In this document: positions 8,360-17,898 of the stretch, in pieces | How the letters are laid out: each line of letters opens with the position of its first letter | How positions within the stretch are numbered: the stretch's first letter is position 1 | Assembly (NCBI RefSeq): GCF_002910905.1 | Contig: NZ_NEUE01000300.1 | Span: 50,761 to 114,760, forward strand | Source of the DNA: Streptomyces sp. SM11 | GTDB taxonomy: Bacteria > Actinomycetota > Actinomycetes > Streptomycetales > Streptomycetaceae | Length of the DNA stretch: 64,000 nucleotides | Direction of reading: 5' to 3' | The notes under the pieces: model-generated | Database searches by the model: none | What the model saw: only the letters and a program-made list of their open reading frames with translations | What the model was told of the DNA's origin: nothing | Program-made: the position numbers and the translations under genes

Positions 8360-9331
8360 TCAGTGCCAGGGCAGGCCGGCGCGGTGCCGCCAGTAGGCCT
8401 CCGGCTCCTCGACCAGGGCGTCGAGGCGCGCCCGCTGCTCGTCGTCCAGGTCGACGACGGCGGCGTGCAGATTGCCGGAGAGCTGGCCCACCGTGGCGGC
8501 GCCGGAGAGCACGACGTCCGCCCAGGGCTGGTGGAGGACCAGTGCGAGCGCCACCGCGTCGCCGCCCACTCCCGCGCCGACGGCGATCTCCTGGAACAGG
8601 GCGGGTGCCTCGTCCCCGGCCAGGCGTCCGTTGGCCATGCCCTCCTTGACGATCACGGTGACCCCCGCGTCGTGGGCCTCGGCGAGCGCGGGCGCGGCCG
8701 AGGTCTCCAAGGCGTTGAAGGTGGCCTGGACCGTACGGAAGAGGGGTTCGCCGTCGACCGTGACGGCGAGTGCGGCCCGGATCGCCTCGGCCTGGGCGGG
8801 CCCGCTGGTGGAGAGGCCGACGGTGACGCCGTCGGCGGCGAGTGCGGCCAGGCGTTCGTGGAGCTCCTTGTCGGCTAGGGCCGGGCTGTCGGGGGTGAGC
8901 GAATGGATCTGGTAGAGGCTGAGCCGGTCGCCGATCAGGGCCCGGGTCTCGGCGTACTGGCGCTCGAAGGTGGCGAGGCCATGGTCCTTGACCTCGTGTT
9001 CCTCGGCCTCGACGCCCCAGTCGGCGGTGTAGGTGTAGCCCCATTTACTGCCGACGACGAGGTCGGTGAACGAGGGCCGGGCGTTCAGCCACTCGGCGAG
9101 GAACTCCTCGGCGCGGCCGTAGGAGCGGGCGGTGTCGACGTACCGGACGCCCTGGGCGTAGGCGGCGTCCAGCAGCTCGTGGGTGCGGGCGCGCAGGGCG
9201 TCGACGTCCCGGTCGGCGGGCAGGTCCCGGTCTCGGTGGAGATTGATGTAGCCGGGCCTCCCGACGGCAGCCAGGCCCAGTCCGATGTGGGCAGTCGGGG
9301 TCGTCGCGGCGGCCAGGGCGGCGAAGGGCAT
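8360..9331 (-). CDS. Aldo/keto reductase
   Basis: A 323-residue NADPH-dependent oxidoreductase with the TIM-barrel aldo/keto reductase layout. The catalytic tetrad is visible: Asp and Tyr in YVDTARSYG, Lys in VVGSKWGYTY and the His of the YQIHSL strand. Cofactor-binding features near the C-terminus include DVVLSGAATVGQLSGNL. The start at 9331 has a GAGGAG ribosome site. It converges on the helR remnant and is followed by the argG/argH block reading the same way, with a 112-bp gap and no sign of co-regulation. The natural substrate cannot be deduced. Confidence 0.85.
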   Translation of the reverse strand: MPFAALAAATTPTAHIGLGLAAVGRPGYINLHRDRDLPADRDVDALRARTHELLDAAYAQGVRYVDTARSYGRAEEFLAEWLNARPSFTDLVVGSKWGYTYTADWGVEAEEHEVKDHGLATFERQYAETRALIGDRLSLYQIHSLTPDSPALADKELHERLAALAADGVTVGLSTSGPAQAEAIRAALAVTVDGEPLFRTVQATFNALETSAAPALAEAHDAGVTVIVKEGMANGRLAGDEAPALFQEIAVGAGVGGDAVALALVLHQPWADVVLSGAATVGQLSGNLHAAVVDLDDEQRARLDALVEEPEAYWRHRAGLPWH

Positions 9332-9443
9332 CGCGGGCTCCTCGGGTCGGGTTCGGTTACTCCTACCCCGGTGAGCGCGGCCCGCGACACCCTTCGTCCA
9401 TCCGGTGCGGCACCGCTTCCCGCGCGCACCCTGCCCGGCACTC

Positions 9444-10871
9444 CTACGCGCGGGCGGTCGCCCAGGCGTGCTGGGCGGCCAGGTCTTCCTTCACCTCGGC
9501 GAGCTGGACGGCGACGGCGGAGGGCGCCGTTCCGCCCCGGCCGTCGCGGGAGGCGAGGGCACCCCGCACGTTGAGCACCGTGCGGACCTCGGGGGTGAGG
9601 TGCTCGGAGATCCTGGCGAACTGGTCGTCGGTGAGCTGGTCGAGCTCGATGCCGTGCTGCTCGCACTCCTTGACGCAGGCGCCGGCCACCTCGTGCGCCA
9701 CCCGGAAGGGGACACCCTGCTTGACCAGCCACTCCGCGATGTCGGTCGCGAGCGAGAAGCCCGCCGGGGCCAGCTCCTCCATGCGCTCGCGGTTGACGGT
9801 GAGGGTGGCCATCATGCCGGTGAAGGCGGGCAGCAGGACCTCCAGCTGGTCGCAGGAGTCGAAGACGGGCTCCTTGTCCTCCTGGAGGTCCCGGTTGTAC
9901 GCGAGCGGGAGCGCCTTGAGCGTGGCGAGCAGGCCGGTCAGATTGCCGATGAGGCGGCCGGACTTGCCCCGGGCCAGCTCAGCGATGTCCGGGTTCTTCT
10001 TCTGCGGCATGATCGAGGAGCCGGTGGAGAAGGCGTCGTGCAGGGTGACGAAGGAGAACTCCTTCGTGTTCCAGATGATGACCTCCTCGGCGATCCGGGA
10101 GAGGTTGACGCCGATCATCGCGGTGATGAAGGCGAACTCCGCGACGAAGTCCCGCGAGGCGGTGCCGTCGATGGAGTTGGCGACCGAACCGTGCTCGAAG
10201 CCCAGGTCGGCGGCGACCGCCTCCGGGTCGAGCCCGAGCGAGGACCCGGCGAGCGCCCCGGAGCCGTACGGGGAGACGGCCGTGCGCTCGTCCCACTGGC
10301 GCAGCCGCTCGGCGTCCCGGGAGAGGGACTGCACATGGGCCAGCACATGGTGGGCGAAGAGGACGGGCTGGGCGTGCTGGAGGTGGGTCCGGCCCGGCAT
10401 CGCGACGTCCGCGTGGGCTTCGGCGAGGCCGACCAGCGCGCTCTGGAGGTCGGCGATCAGGCCGCCGATGGTCCGGGCGTGGTCGCGCAGGTACATCCGG
10501 AAGAGCGTGGCGATCTGGTCGTTCCGCGACCGGCCGGCCCGCAGCTTGCCGCCGAGGTCCGCGCCGAGGCGCTCGAGGAGTCCGCGCTCCAGGGCGGTGT
10601 GGACGTCCTCGTCCGCGATGGTTCCGGTGAAGGAGCCGTCCGCCACATCGGCTTCGAGCCGGTCGAGGCCTTCCCGCATCCGGGTCAGCTCGTCCTCGGT
10701 GAGCAGGCCCGCCTTGTTGAGGACGCGGGCGTGGGCGCGGGAGCCGGCGATGTCGTACGGCGCGAGCCGCCAGTCGAAGTGGACGGACGCCGACAGCTTG
10801 GCCAGCGCCTCGGCCGGTCCGTCGGCGAAACGCGCGCCCCAGAGCCGGACGTCACCGTTGTTGCTGCTCAC
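9444..10871 (-). CDS. argH: Argininosuccinate lyase
   Basis: A 475-residue enzyme of the fumarase/aspartase superfamily that splits argininosuccinate into arginine and fumarate, the last step of arginine synthesis. The superfamily signature GSSIMPQKKNPD is intact, as are the N-terminal LWGARF segment and TAGRSRND-like AGRSRNDQIATLFR. The start is GTG at 10871 behind GAGGAG. It lies 111 bp downstream of argG in the same direction, so co-transcription is plausible, though the gap leaves room for a separate promoter. Confidence 0.97.
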   Translation of the reverse strand: MSSNNGDVRLWGARFADGPAEALAKLSASVHFDWRLAPYDIAGSRAHARVLNKAGLLTEDELTRMREGLDRLEADVADGSFTGTIADEDVHTALERGLLERLGADLGGKLRAGRSRNDQIATLFRMYLRDHARTIGGLIADLQSALVGLAEAHADVAMPGRTHLQHAQPVLFAHHVLAHVQSLSRDAERLRQWDERTAVSPYGSGALAGSSLGLDPEAVAADLGFEHGSVANSIDGTASRDFVAEFAFITAMIGVNLSRIAEEVIIWNTKEFSFVTLHDAFSTGSSIMPQKKNPDIAELARGKSGRLIGNLTGLLATLKALPLAYNRDLQEDKEPVFDSCDQLEVLLPAFTGMMATLTVNRERMEELAPAGFSLATDIAEWLVKQGVPFRVAHEVAGACVKECEQHGIELDQLTDDQFARISEHLTPEVRTVLNVRGALASRDGRGGTAPSAVAVQLAEVKEDLAAQHAWATARA

Positions 10872-10982
10872 TGCGTGCTCCTCAAAGGCAAAGGCAAAGT
10901 GCGGATATGCGGCCGCCTCCCTGCCGCGTGACGACGGGAAGGCGGCTGTACAACGAGCGGGGTCGGGCGAGGTCGCGTCAGG

Positions 10983-12179
10983 CTAGGCCTGCAGATCACG
11001 CTTCGCGGCGATCTTCGAGGAGAGACCGAAGATCTCGATGAAGCCCTGCGCCTTGGACTGGTCGAAGGTGTCGCCCGAGTCGTAGGTGGCGAGGTTGAAG
11101 TCGTACAGCGACTCGCTGGACTTCCGGCCGGTGACGACGGCGCGGCCGGCGTGGAGGGTCATCCGGATGTCGCCGGTGACATGCTGGTTGGCCTCGTTGA
11201 TGAAGCCGTCCAGGGCCCGCTTCAGCGGGGAGAACCACAGGCCGTCGTAGACCATCTCGCCCCAGCGCTGCTCGACCTGCCGCTTGTAGCGGGCCAGCTC
11301 GCGCTCGACGGTGACGTTCTCCAGTTCCTGGTGGGCGGTGATCAGCGCGATCGCGCCGGGTGCCTCGTACACCTCGCGGGACTTGATGCCCACGAGCCGG
11401 TCCTCGACCATGTCGATCCGGCCGATGCCCTGGGCGCCGGCCCGCTCGTTGAGCTGCTGGATCGCTTGGAGGACGGTGACGGGACGGCCGTCGATGGCGA
11501 CGGGCACGCCCTCCTTGAAGGAGATGACGACCTCGTCGGCCTCGCGCGGGGTGGCGGGGTTCTCGGTGTACTCGTAGATGTCCTCGATCGGCGCGTTCCA
11601 GATGTCCTCCAGGAAGCCCGTCTCCACGGCGCGCCCGAAGACGTTCTGGTCGATGGAGTACGGGGACTTCTTGGTGGTCGCGATCGGGAGGTTCTTCTCC
11701 TCGCAGAAGGCGATCGCCTTGTCCCGGGTCATCGCGTAGTCGCGGACCGGGGCGATGCACTTCAGGTCGGGGCCGAGCGCGGAGATGCCGGCCTCGAAGC
11801 GGACCTGGTCGTTGCCCTTGCCGGTGCAGCCGTGGGCGACGATCCCGGCGTTGTGCTTGTGGGCGGCGGCGACGAGGTGCTTGACGATGGTCGGCCGGGA
11901 GAGGGCCGAGACCAGCGGGTAGCGGTCCATGTAGAGGGCGTTGGCCTTGATCGCCGGGAGGCAGTACTCCTCGGCGAACTCGTCCTTGGCGTCCGCGACC
12001 TCGGCTTCGACGGCACCACAGGCGAGCGCGCGCTTGCGGATGACGTCCAGGTCCTCGCCACCCTGGCCGACGTCCACGGCAACGGCGATGACCTCGGCAC
12101 CCGTCTCCTCGGCGATCCAGCCGATGGCGACGGAGGTGTCCAGGCCGCCCGAGTAGGCGAGTACGACGCGCTCGGTCAC
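10983..12179 (-). CDS. argG: Argininosuccinate synthase
   Basis: A 398-residue cytoplasmic enzyme joining citrulline and aspartate with ATP to form argininosuccinate. The ATP-binding PP-loop motif is at residues 9-18 (YSGGLDTSVA), followed by AVDVGQGG and the GCTGKGNDQVRFE substrate-binding segment. The start is taken as GTG at 12179 because AAGGAGAA lies 8 bases upstream; a GTG seven codons earlier lacks a site. Upstream is an ArgR-box-like dyad, so repression by arginine-ArgR is expected. argG and argH adjoin here and sit about 3 kb from argR. Confidence 0.97.
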   Translation of the reverse strand: MTERVVLAYSGGLDTSVAIGWIAEETGAEVIAVAVDVGQGGEDLDVIRKRALACGAVEAEVADAKDEFAEEYCLPAIKANALYMDRYPLVSALSRPTIVKHLVAAAHKHNAGIVAHGCTGKGNDQVRFEAGISALGPDLKCIAPVRDYAMTRDKAIAFCEEKNLPIATTKKSPYSIDQNVFGRAVETGFLEDIWNAPIEDIYEYTENPATPREADEVVISFKEGVPVAIDGRPVTVLQAIQQLNERAGAQGIGRIDMVEDRLVGIKSREVYEAPGAIALITAHQELENVTVERELARYKRQVEQRWGEMVYDGLWFSPLKRALDGFINEANQHVTGDIRMTLHAGRAVVTGRKSSESLYDFNLATYDSGDTFDQSKAQGFIEIFGLSSKIAAKRDLQA

Positions 12180-12208
12180 GGGTTTCTCCTTACGGTGCAA
12201 TCACTGAT

Positions 12209-12240
12209 GGGCATAACTATGCAGTCCTCTGTATGCTTTG
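12209..12240. promoter_or_regulatory. ArgR (ARG) box upstream of argG
   Basis: Contains the dyad GCATAACTATGC (12211-12222), followed by a second half-site at GTATGC (12231-12236), 30-60 bases before the argG start. Paired, AT-rich TGCAT-centred dyads are the known operator type for ArgR hexamers. Assignment is by pattern. Confidence 0.65.
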
Positions 12241-12347
12241 TCAAAACAGCAGGTCAGGGCGGTCGAGGTGATCGCACAGCCGGAAATCTCCGGTGCTTGT
12301 CGGCCGGAAAGCCCCAAGAGGGTGTCTGACAACAGGGAGGGGCCGCG

Positions 12348-13657
12348 GTGAACAACGGTGAGCGCAGGGCGCTGGAGGCTGTGGTGCTCGTGTCCGAGGG
12401 CGTGCCGCCGGACGAGGCGCTGGAGACGGGTTCGGCCGACGCGTGGGTGGCCTTCGACGCCGCCGTACGGGAACTCTCCCACCACCCCTGGAGACTGCCG
12501 CACCTGGACGAGAAGCCGGGGCGGCCGTGGTTTTCCGCTCCGTTCGGCCCTCGCCCCGCACCGCCGCCGCGTCCGCAGGCGCTGGCCCTGTGCCACCCGG
12601 ACGGAAGGGTCCGCGAGGCGGCACTGGACGGGACCGACGCCGCCCCAGAGCTGCACCCGCTCCTGGTGGTGCGGTGCGCGGACTGGGCCGAGCCGGTGCG
12701 CGAGCGGGCCAGGCTGCTGCTCGGCGAGCTGTCCGCGAGCGAGCTGCTTCCGCTCACCGAGCTGATTCTGCGGTTGTCCCGGCGCACTCAGGGCCGCTTC
12801 GCCCGCGCACTGCTGGAGCGCGCGCTGCGGAAGTGGCCGGCGGCGGACGTCATGGCCCTGATGGCGCATCAAGACCGTGCGACGTACCGGCTCGCGTACC
12901 GGAGCGCTGTGGACCGAGGGCTGCTGACGCCGCCGGAGAAGGCCGCCACGGCGGCGGCCAGCGGCGATGTCACGCTTCAGGACCTCTGCGCGGAGGCCGC
13001 CGTCGCCGCGCTGACCGACCCGCCGGAGAAGGCCGCCGCCGAAGAAGCCGCATGGAACGGCGGCGACGCGCCGGCGGCCGACCGGGCCGACGAGCGGGGC
13101 GCTGTGCTGGACCGGCTGCTGACGGCACGCGCCGCACGGGTGCGCGCGGCGGGAATGACCGCGTTGCGGCGGACCGGGCGGCACGGTGAGGCACGGATGT
13201 TCCTCGCCGACCGCTCCCCCTCGTACGGGCCTGCGCGCGCTATGTGCTGCGGCAGGGCGGCGTCGAACCGCTCCCCGTCTACCGGGAGCTGTGCGCCGAA
13301 CCGGCCGTGCATCCGGCGGCGGCCGCCGGACTCGGCGAGTGCGGCGAACGCACGACGGACACGCGAACGCTGTGGCTCCTGACCGAACACCCGCTGCCCG
13401 CCGTACGCCTGAACGCGATCACCGGACTGCGCGCACTGGACGAGGCGGTACGCGAGCGGCTGACGCCGTTGCTGGACGACCCGAGCCCGGCCGTGGTGCG
13501 GGCGGCGACCCGGGCCCTGCTGCCGGAGGCCGCCGGGATTCCGGAGCCCCTGCTGCGCGAGCGGTCCGCGCCGGACCGGCCGCGCGCGGTGCGGGTGTCG
13601 GCCGAACGGCTGCTGCGGGCGGCGGAGCGGCACCGCAGGCCGACGCCCGGATACTGA
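12348..13657 (+). pseudogene. HEAT-repeat-like protein gene with one frameshift
   Basis: Starts at GTG 12348 behind GGGAGG (12335-12340). The first frame codes about 290 residues of alanine/leucine-rich helical repeats (REAALDGTDAAPELHPLLV; EPVRERARLLLGELSASEL) of HEAT/PBS type and then derails at about 13224, reaching a stop at 13382. The +2 frame picks up immediately (YVLRQGGVEPLPVYRELCAE) and continues with further repeats (AVRLNAITGLRALDEAV; AVVRAATRALLPEAA) to 13657. Adding one base at about 13224 gives one protein of 436 residues. HEAT proteins are protein-binding scaffolds; no partner is suggested by context. A one-base sequencing error is the simplest alternative to a true pseudogene. 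Confidence 0.6.
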
Positions 13658-13700
13658 AATGCCCTGCTCACCGGCCCCATCGGAGAGGGATAATCACCTC

Positions 13701-14300
13701 ATGGGAAAAACGCATGAGCGCATCGAAGGACGACTCAGAACCTTCATCGAGGAACAGCACATCTTCTTCACGGCCACCGCCCCGCTGGACTCCGACGGCA
13801 CCGTGAACCTCTCCCCCAAGGGCCTCACCGGTTCCTTCACCGTCCTCGACGAGCGGACCGTCGCCTATCTGGACTTCGCCGGGAGCAACGCCGAGACCGT
13901 CGCCCACCTCCGCGAGAACGGACGCATCACCCTGATGTGGTGCGCTTTCCAGGGCCCGCCGAACATCGTGCGGGTACACGGCCGCGGTGAGCCGGTCTTC
14001 CGCGACGACCCCCGTTTCCCCGGGCTCCTCGACCGTTTCCCCGGCGTCGATCCCGCCCCGCACGGGTTGCGCGCGATCATCGTGGTGACCGCCGAACTGA
14101 TCCGTGACACCTGCGGGTTCGGCGTGCCGTTCCTGAGCTACGACGAGGACCGCACGCTGCACGCGGACCGGTTCGAGCGCGACGACGACGAGAGCCTCAG
14201 CGCCTACTTCGCGAAGAAGCCGGACATCGCGACGAGCATCGACGGTCTGCCGGGCCTGCCGCTCCCGCTTCCGCCCCTGCCGGCCGCGCTTCCGGAGTGA
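13701..14300 (+). CDS. Pyridoxamine-5'-phosphate-oxidase-like FMN-binding protein
   Basis: A 199-residue protein with the split-barrel fold of pyridoxamine phosphate oxidases. Characteristic stretches are IFFTATAPLDSDGTVNLSPKG at the start of the barrel, VAYLDFAGSNAETVAHLREN, and TLMWCAFQGPPNIVRVHGRG. The family binds flavin or a related cofactor and many members have no assigned reaction. The ATG at 13701 follows GAGAGGG at 13683-13689; an upstream ATG at 13659 extends the frame but lacks a ribosome site and overlaps the preceding reading frame's end. It is a single-gene unit before the L,D-transpeptidase. Confidence 0.75.
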   Translation: MGKTHERIEGRLRTFIEEQHIFFTATAPLDSDGTVNLSPKGLTGSFTVLDERTVAYLDFAGSNAETVAHLRENGRITLMWCAFQGPPNIVRVHGRGEPVFRDDPRFPGLLDRFPGVDPAPHGLRAIIVVTAELIRDTCGFGVPFLSYDEDRTLHADRFERDDDESLSAYFAKKPDIATSIDGLPGLPLPLPPLPAALPE

Positions 14301-14364
14301 GCCGCTGGGCCGTACGGAGCAGGTCCGGTGGGGCGTGTCCGCCGGCCGCCGTACGGTCCGGAAC

Positions 14365-15072
14365 ATGCGCAGATCACTGGTGACCGCCGCCGTACTCCTC
14401 GCCCTGGCCGGCTCCCTCGGGGCCGGGCCCGGCGGAGCCGATGGCCCTCCCCTGCCGTACCGGCTGGCGGACACGGGCGGCGGCTCCCAGCTGATCACCG
14501 CCGAGGCCCCGGACAGCGGCTCCACGACAGGCACGGTGACCTGGTGGGAGCGGCGCGGGGTCCGGTGGGTGGAGGCCGGGTCCGCACCCGCGCGGTTCGG
14601 GGCGAACGGGCTGGCCGATGGCGCCACCCGCGAGCAGGGCACGAGCACCACGCCGACCGGGCTGTACGACCTGCCGTACGCCTTCGGCATCCAGGACGCC
14701 CCGGCCGGCACGATGTACCCGTACCGCGAGGTGGCGGAGGACTCCTGGTGGTGCCAGGACAACGCCTCGCGCGCGTACAACCGTTGGGTGGAACCACGTC
14801 CGGCTGACTGCCGGGCGGCGGAGGCCGAGCACCTGGTCTCCTACGGCACGCAGTACGCCCGGGCGCTGGTGATCGGCTTCAACTACGACCGTCCCGTACG
14901 CGGCCGGGGCGCGGGGATCTTCCTGCATGTGAACGGACGCGGGGCGACGGCCGGCTGTGTCTCGGTCCCGGCGGACGCGATGGCGGAGATCCTCGCCTGG
15001 GCGGACCCGGAGCGCGAACCGCACATCGCGGTCGGGACCGGTTCGGGCCCGACCGCGATCACGCGCTACTAG
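14365..15072 (+). CDS. Secreted L,D-transpeptidase-like (YkuD) protein
   Basis: A 235-residue exported protein. MRRSLVTAAVLLALAGSLGAGPGGA is a Sec signal peptide, and this ATG at 14365 is chosen because it places the two arginines directly before the hydrophobic stretch. The catalytic YkuD motif is HVNGRGATAGCVSVP, with the active-site cysteine in AGC and the upstream histidine in FLHVNG. The family forms 3-3 peptidoglycan cross-links or attaches proteins to the wall. The middle region (YGTQYARALVIGFNYDRP) is typical of the actinobacterial single-domain group. It converges with argR across a hairpin. Confidence 0.8.
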   Translation: MRRSLVTAAVLLALAGSLGAGPGGADGPPLPYRLADTGGGSQLITAEAPDSGSTTGTVTWWERRGVRWVEAGSAPARFGANGLADGATREQGTSTTPTGLYDLPYAFGIQDAPAGTMYPYREVAEDSWWCQDNASRAYNRWVEPRPADCRAAEAEHLVSYGTQYARALVIGFNYDRPVRGRGAGIFLHVNGRGATAGCVSVPADAMAEILAWADPEREPHIAVGTGSGPTAITRY

Positions 15073-15113
15073 GGAGTGTCCGGCGGGTCGGGGCCGGACA
15101 GGCCGCGACGTCC

Positions 15114-15141
15114 GGTGCGGTGCATCGCAATGCGCCGCACC
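15114..15141. terminator. Hairpin between convergent ldt and argR
   Basis: Twelve-bp stem with one G-T wobble (15114-15125 with 15130-15141) and a 4-base loop, in the 132-bp gap between the converging L,D-transpeptidase and argR genes. Confidence 0.5.
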
Positions 15142-15204
15142 AGGCGCCGCGGACCTGGCCGGGATCGGCCGGACACGCCCTGGCGGCGCGTGCCACCGAA
15201 AGAT

Positions 15205-15741
15205 TCAGCGGTCGTTCTGAGCGAGCCTCAGCAGATGGTCGGCGAGCGCCTGACCGCCGTTCGGGTCGCGGCTGATGAGCATCAGCGTGTCGTCACCCGC
15301 GATGGTGCCGAGGATGTCGTGCAGTTCGGCCTGGTCGATGGCCGAGGCGAGGAACTGGGCCGCGCCCGGCGGGGTGCGCAGCACCACGAGGTTGGCCGAG
15401 GCCTCCGCCGAGATGAGCAGTTCGGCCGAGAGCCGGCGCATCCGCTCCTCCTTGGCCGAGCCGCCCAGCGGCGCCTGCGGGGTGCGGAATCCGCCCTCGC
15501 TGGGCACCGCGTAGATCAGCTCGCCGCCGGTGTTACGGATCTTCACCGCGCCCAGCTCGTCGAGGTCACGGGAGAGCGTCGCCTGGGTGACGCTCAGCCC
15601 GTCGTCGGCGAGGAGCTTGGCCAGCTGGCTCTGCGAGCGGACCGGCTGCCGGTTCAGGATGTCCACGATCCGGCGGTGGCGGGCGGTGCGGGTCTGCGGC
15701 ACGGACGGCCCGCCGTGCTCGGTTTCCTGCGCCTCGGTCAT
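15205..15741 (-). CDS. argR: Arginine repressor ArgR
   Basis: A 178-residue repressor and last gene of the argCJBDR operon. The N-terminal winged helix-turn-helix (residues about 20-75, with RSQSQLAKLLADDGLSVTQA) ends in the ATLSRDLDELGAVK recognition segment. The C-terminal hexamerisation/arginine-binding domain has PPGAAQFLASAIDQAE and LGTIAGDDTLMLI. With arginine bound it should repress the ARG boxes before argC and argG, and hence its own operon. The ATG at 15741 sits 25 bases after the argD stop at 15767; a longer in-frame extension overlapping argD is not used. Confidence 0.96.
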   Translation of the reverse strand: MTEAQETEHGGPSVPQTRTARHRRIVDILNRQPVRSQSQLAKLLADDGLSVTQATLSRDLDELGAVKIRNTGGELIYAVPSEGGFRTPQAPLGGSAKEERMRRLSAELLISAEASANLVVLRTPPGAAQFLASAIDQAELHDILGTIAGDDTLMLISRDPNGGQALADHLLRLAQNDR

Positions 15742-15766
15742 CGTCGTCGCCTCATTCTCCGGATGG

Positions 15767-16963
15767 TCATGCTCCGGATCGTCCGTCCCCGTGTGCCGCG
15801 TCGAGAGCGCTCGGCAGGATCTCCAGGAACGCGTCCACCTCCGCGTCACCGATGATCAGCGGCGGCATGAGCCGTACGACATCGGGGGCGGGCGCGTTCA
15901 CCAGGAGGCCGGCTCCCTGGGCCGCCTGCTGCACCTGCGGTGCGAGGGGTCCGGTGAGCACGATACCCAGCAGCAGGCCACTGCCGCGGACATGGGAGAC
16001 CAGCGGATGCCCCAGCGCCCCCACGCCGTCGCGGATCCTCTCCCCGAGCCGCTTGACGTTGTCGAGCGCGCCGTCGGCCGCGAGGGTGTCGATCACGGCG
16101 AGTCCGGCGGCGCAGGCGACCGGGTTGCCGCCGAAGGTGGTGCCGTGGTGACCCGGCTTCAGCAGGTCGGCGGCCGGGCCGAAGGCAACGGTCGCGCCGA
16201 TCGGCAGACCGCCGCCGAGGCCCTTGGCCAGAGTGACGAGGTCGGGCTCGACGCCTTGGTGGGCCTGGTGCTCGAACCACTGGCCGCAGCGGCCGATGCC
16301 GGTCTGGACCTCGTCCAGGACGAGCAGGGCGCCGGTCGCCCGAGTGATCTCCCGGGCGGCTTCCAGATAGCCCTTGGGCGGCACGACGACACCGTTCTCG
16401 CCCTGGATCGGCTCGATGACGACCAGCGCGGTGTAGGTGGTCACCGCGGCCCGCAGCGCGTCCACGTCCCCGTACGGCACATGCGTGACATCGCCGGGCA
16501 GCGGCCGGAACGGCTCCTGCTTCCCCGGCTGACCGGTGAGGGCGAGCGCGCCCATCGTCCGGCCGTGGAAGCCGCCGTCGGTGGCGACCATGTGGGTGCG
16601 CCCGGTGAGCCGGCCGATCTTGAAGGCCGCCTCGTTGGCCTCCGCGCCGGAATTGGCGAAGAAGACCCGGCCGCGGCGGCCGAAGAGCTGGAGCAGCCGC
16701 TCGGCGAGCGCGACGGGCGGCTCGGAGATGAACAGGTTCGATACATGGCCGAGGGAGGCGATCTGTGTGGAGACGGCCTCGACGACGGCGGGGTGGGCGT
16801 GGCCGAGTGCGTTGACCGCGATGCCGCCGACGAAGTCGAGGTAGCGGTTGCCGTCCTCGTCCCAGACATGCGCCCCTTCGCCGTGGACGAGCGGCAGGCG
16901 GGGCGTGCCGTAGTTGTCCATCAGCGCGCCCTGCCACCGCGAGGTGAGTCCGGTGCCGGTCAT
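15767..16963 (-). CDS. argD: Acetylornithine aminotransferase
   Basis: A 398-residue class III, PLP-dependent aminotransferase converting N-acetylglutamate semialdehyde to N-acetylornithine. NSGAEANEAAFKIGR binds the cofactor phosphate, LLVLDEVQTGIGRCG carries the Asp that pairs with the pyridine ring, and the Schiff-base lysine is in LVTLAKGLGGGLPIGA. The HGTTFGGNPVACAAG motif follows. ATG at 16963 overlaps the argB stop as ATGA, which indicates translational coupling within the operon. Confidence 0.96.
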   Translation of the reverse strand: MTGTGLTSRWQGALMDNYGTPRLPLVHGEGAHVWDEDGNRYLDFVGGIAVNALGHAHPAVVEAVSTQIASLGHVSNLFISEPPVALAERLLQLFGRRGRVFFANSGAEANEAAFKIGRLTGRTHMVATDGGFHGRTMGALALTGQPGKQEPFRPLPGDVTHVPYGDVDALRAAVTTYTALVVIEPIQGENGVVVPPKGYLEAAREITRATGALLVLDEVQTGIGRCGQWFEHQAHQGVEPDLVTLAKGLGGGLPIGATVAFGPAADLLKPGHHGTTFGGNPVACAAGLAVIDTLAADGALDNVKRLGERIRDGVGALGHPLVSHVRGSGLLLGIVLTGPLAPQVQQAAQGAGLLVNAPAPDVVRLMPPLIIGDAEVDAFLEILPSALDAAHGDGRSGA

Positions 16964-17898
16964 GATGCCCCCTGCTGCTGGTGTCCGTCGGCGGCCTGTA
17001 CGTCGATGGGGGCGTCCGGCACGACCATCGTGCCGATGCCCTCGTCGGTGAAGATCTCCAGCAGGATCGAGTGCTGGACCCGGCCGTCGATGACGCGGGC
17101 GGTCTCGACGCCGTTGCGCACGGCGTGCAGGCAGCCCTGCATCTTGGGGACCATGCCGCTGGACAGCTCGGGCAGCAGCTTCTCCAGCTGGCTCGCGGTG
17201 AGCCGGCTGATGACGTCGTCGCTGTTGGGCCAGTCCTCGTACAGCCCCTCGACATCGGTGAGGACCATCAGCGTCTCGGCGTTCAGGGCGGCGGCGAGCG
17301 CGGCGGCCGCGGTGTCGGCGTTGACGTTGTAGACGTGGTGGTCGTCGGCGGAGCGGGCGATGGAGGAGACGACCGGGATGCGGCCGTCGTCCAGCAGCGC
17401 CTGGATGGCCCCGGTGTCGATGGCGGTGATCTCGCCGACCCGGCCGATGTCGACGAGCTCGCCGTCGATGGTGGGCCGGTGCTGGGTGGCGGTGATGGTG
17501 TGGGCGTCCTCGCCGGTCATGCCGACGGCGAGCGGGCCGTGCTGGTTGAGGAGGCCGACGAGCTCGCGCTGGACCTGTCCGGCGAGCACCATCCGGACGA
17601 CGTCCATCGCCTCGGGAGTGGTGACCCGCAGCCCGGCCTTGAACTCGCTGACCAGGCCCTGCTTGTCGAGCTGGGCGCTGATCTGGGGGCCCCCGCCGTG
17701 CACGACGACGGGCTTGAGGCCGGCGTGCCGCAGGAAGACGACGTCCTGGGCGAAGGCGGCCTTCAGCTCCTCGTCGATCATGGCGTTGCCGCCGAACTTG
17801 ATGACGACGGTCCTGCCGTGGTGCCGGGTCAGCCAGGGCAGCGCCTCGATGAGGATCTGCGCCTTCGGGAGTGCGGTGTGCTTCCGCGCGGCGCTCAT
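16960..17898 (-). CDS. argB: Acetylglutamate kinase
   Basis: A 312-residue amino-acid kinase phosphorylating N-acetylglutamate with ATP, the step normally controlled by arginine. Visible are TVVIKFGGNAM (phosphate-binding lysine), PVVVHGGGPQIS, and YNVNADTAAAALAAAL. The start (MSAARKHTALPKAQILIEAL) at 17898 overlaps the argJ stop by ATGA. The extra N-terminal helix before the kinase core is typical of arginine-sensitive hexameric enzymes, which suggests feedback inhibition. Confidence 0.96.
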   Translation of the reverse strand: MSAARKHTALPKAQILIEALPWLTRHHGRTVVIKFGGNAMIDEELKAAFAQDVVFLRHAGLKPVVVHGGGPQISAQLDKQGLVSEFKAGLRVTTPEAMDVVRMVLAGQVQRELVGLLNQHGPLAVGMTGEDAHTITATQHRPTIDGELVDIGRVGEITAIDTGAIQALLDDGRIPVVSSIARSADDHHVYNVNADTAAAALAAALNAETLMVLTDVEGLYEDWPNSDDVISRLTASQLEKLLPELSSGMVPKMQGCLHAVRNGVETARVIDGRVQHSILLEIFTDEGIGTMVVPDAPIDVQAADGHQQQGAS

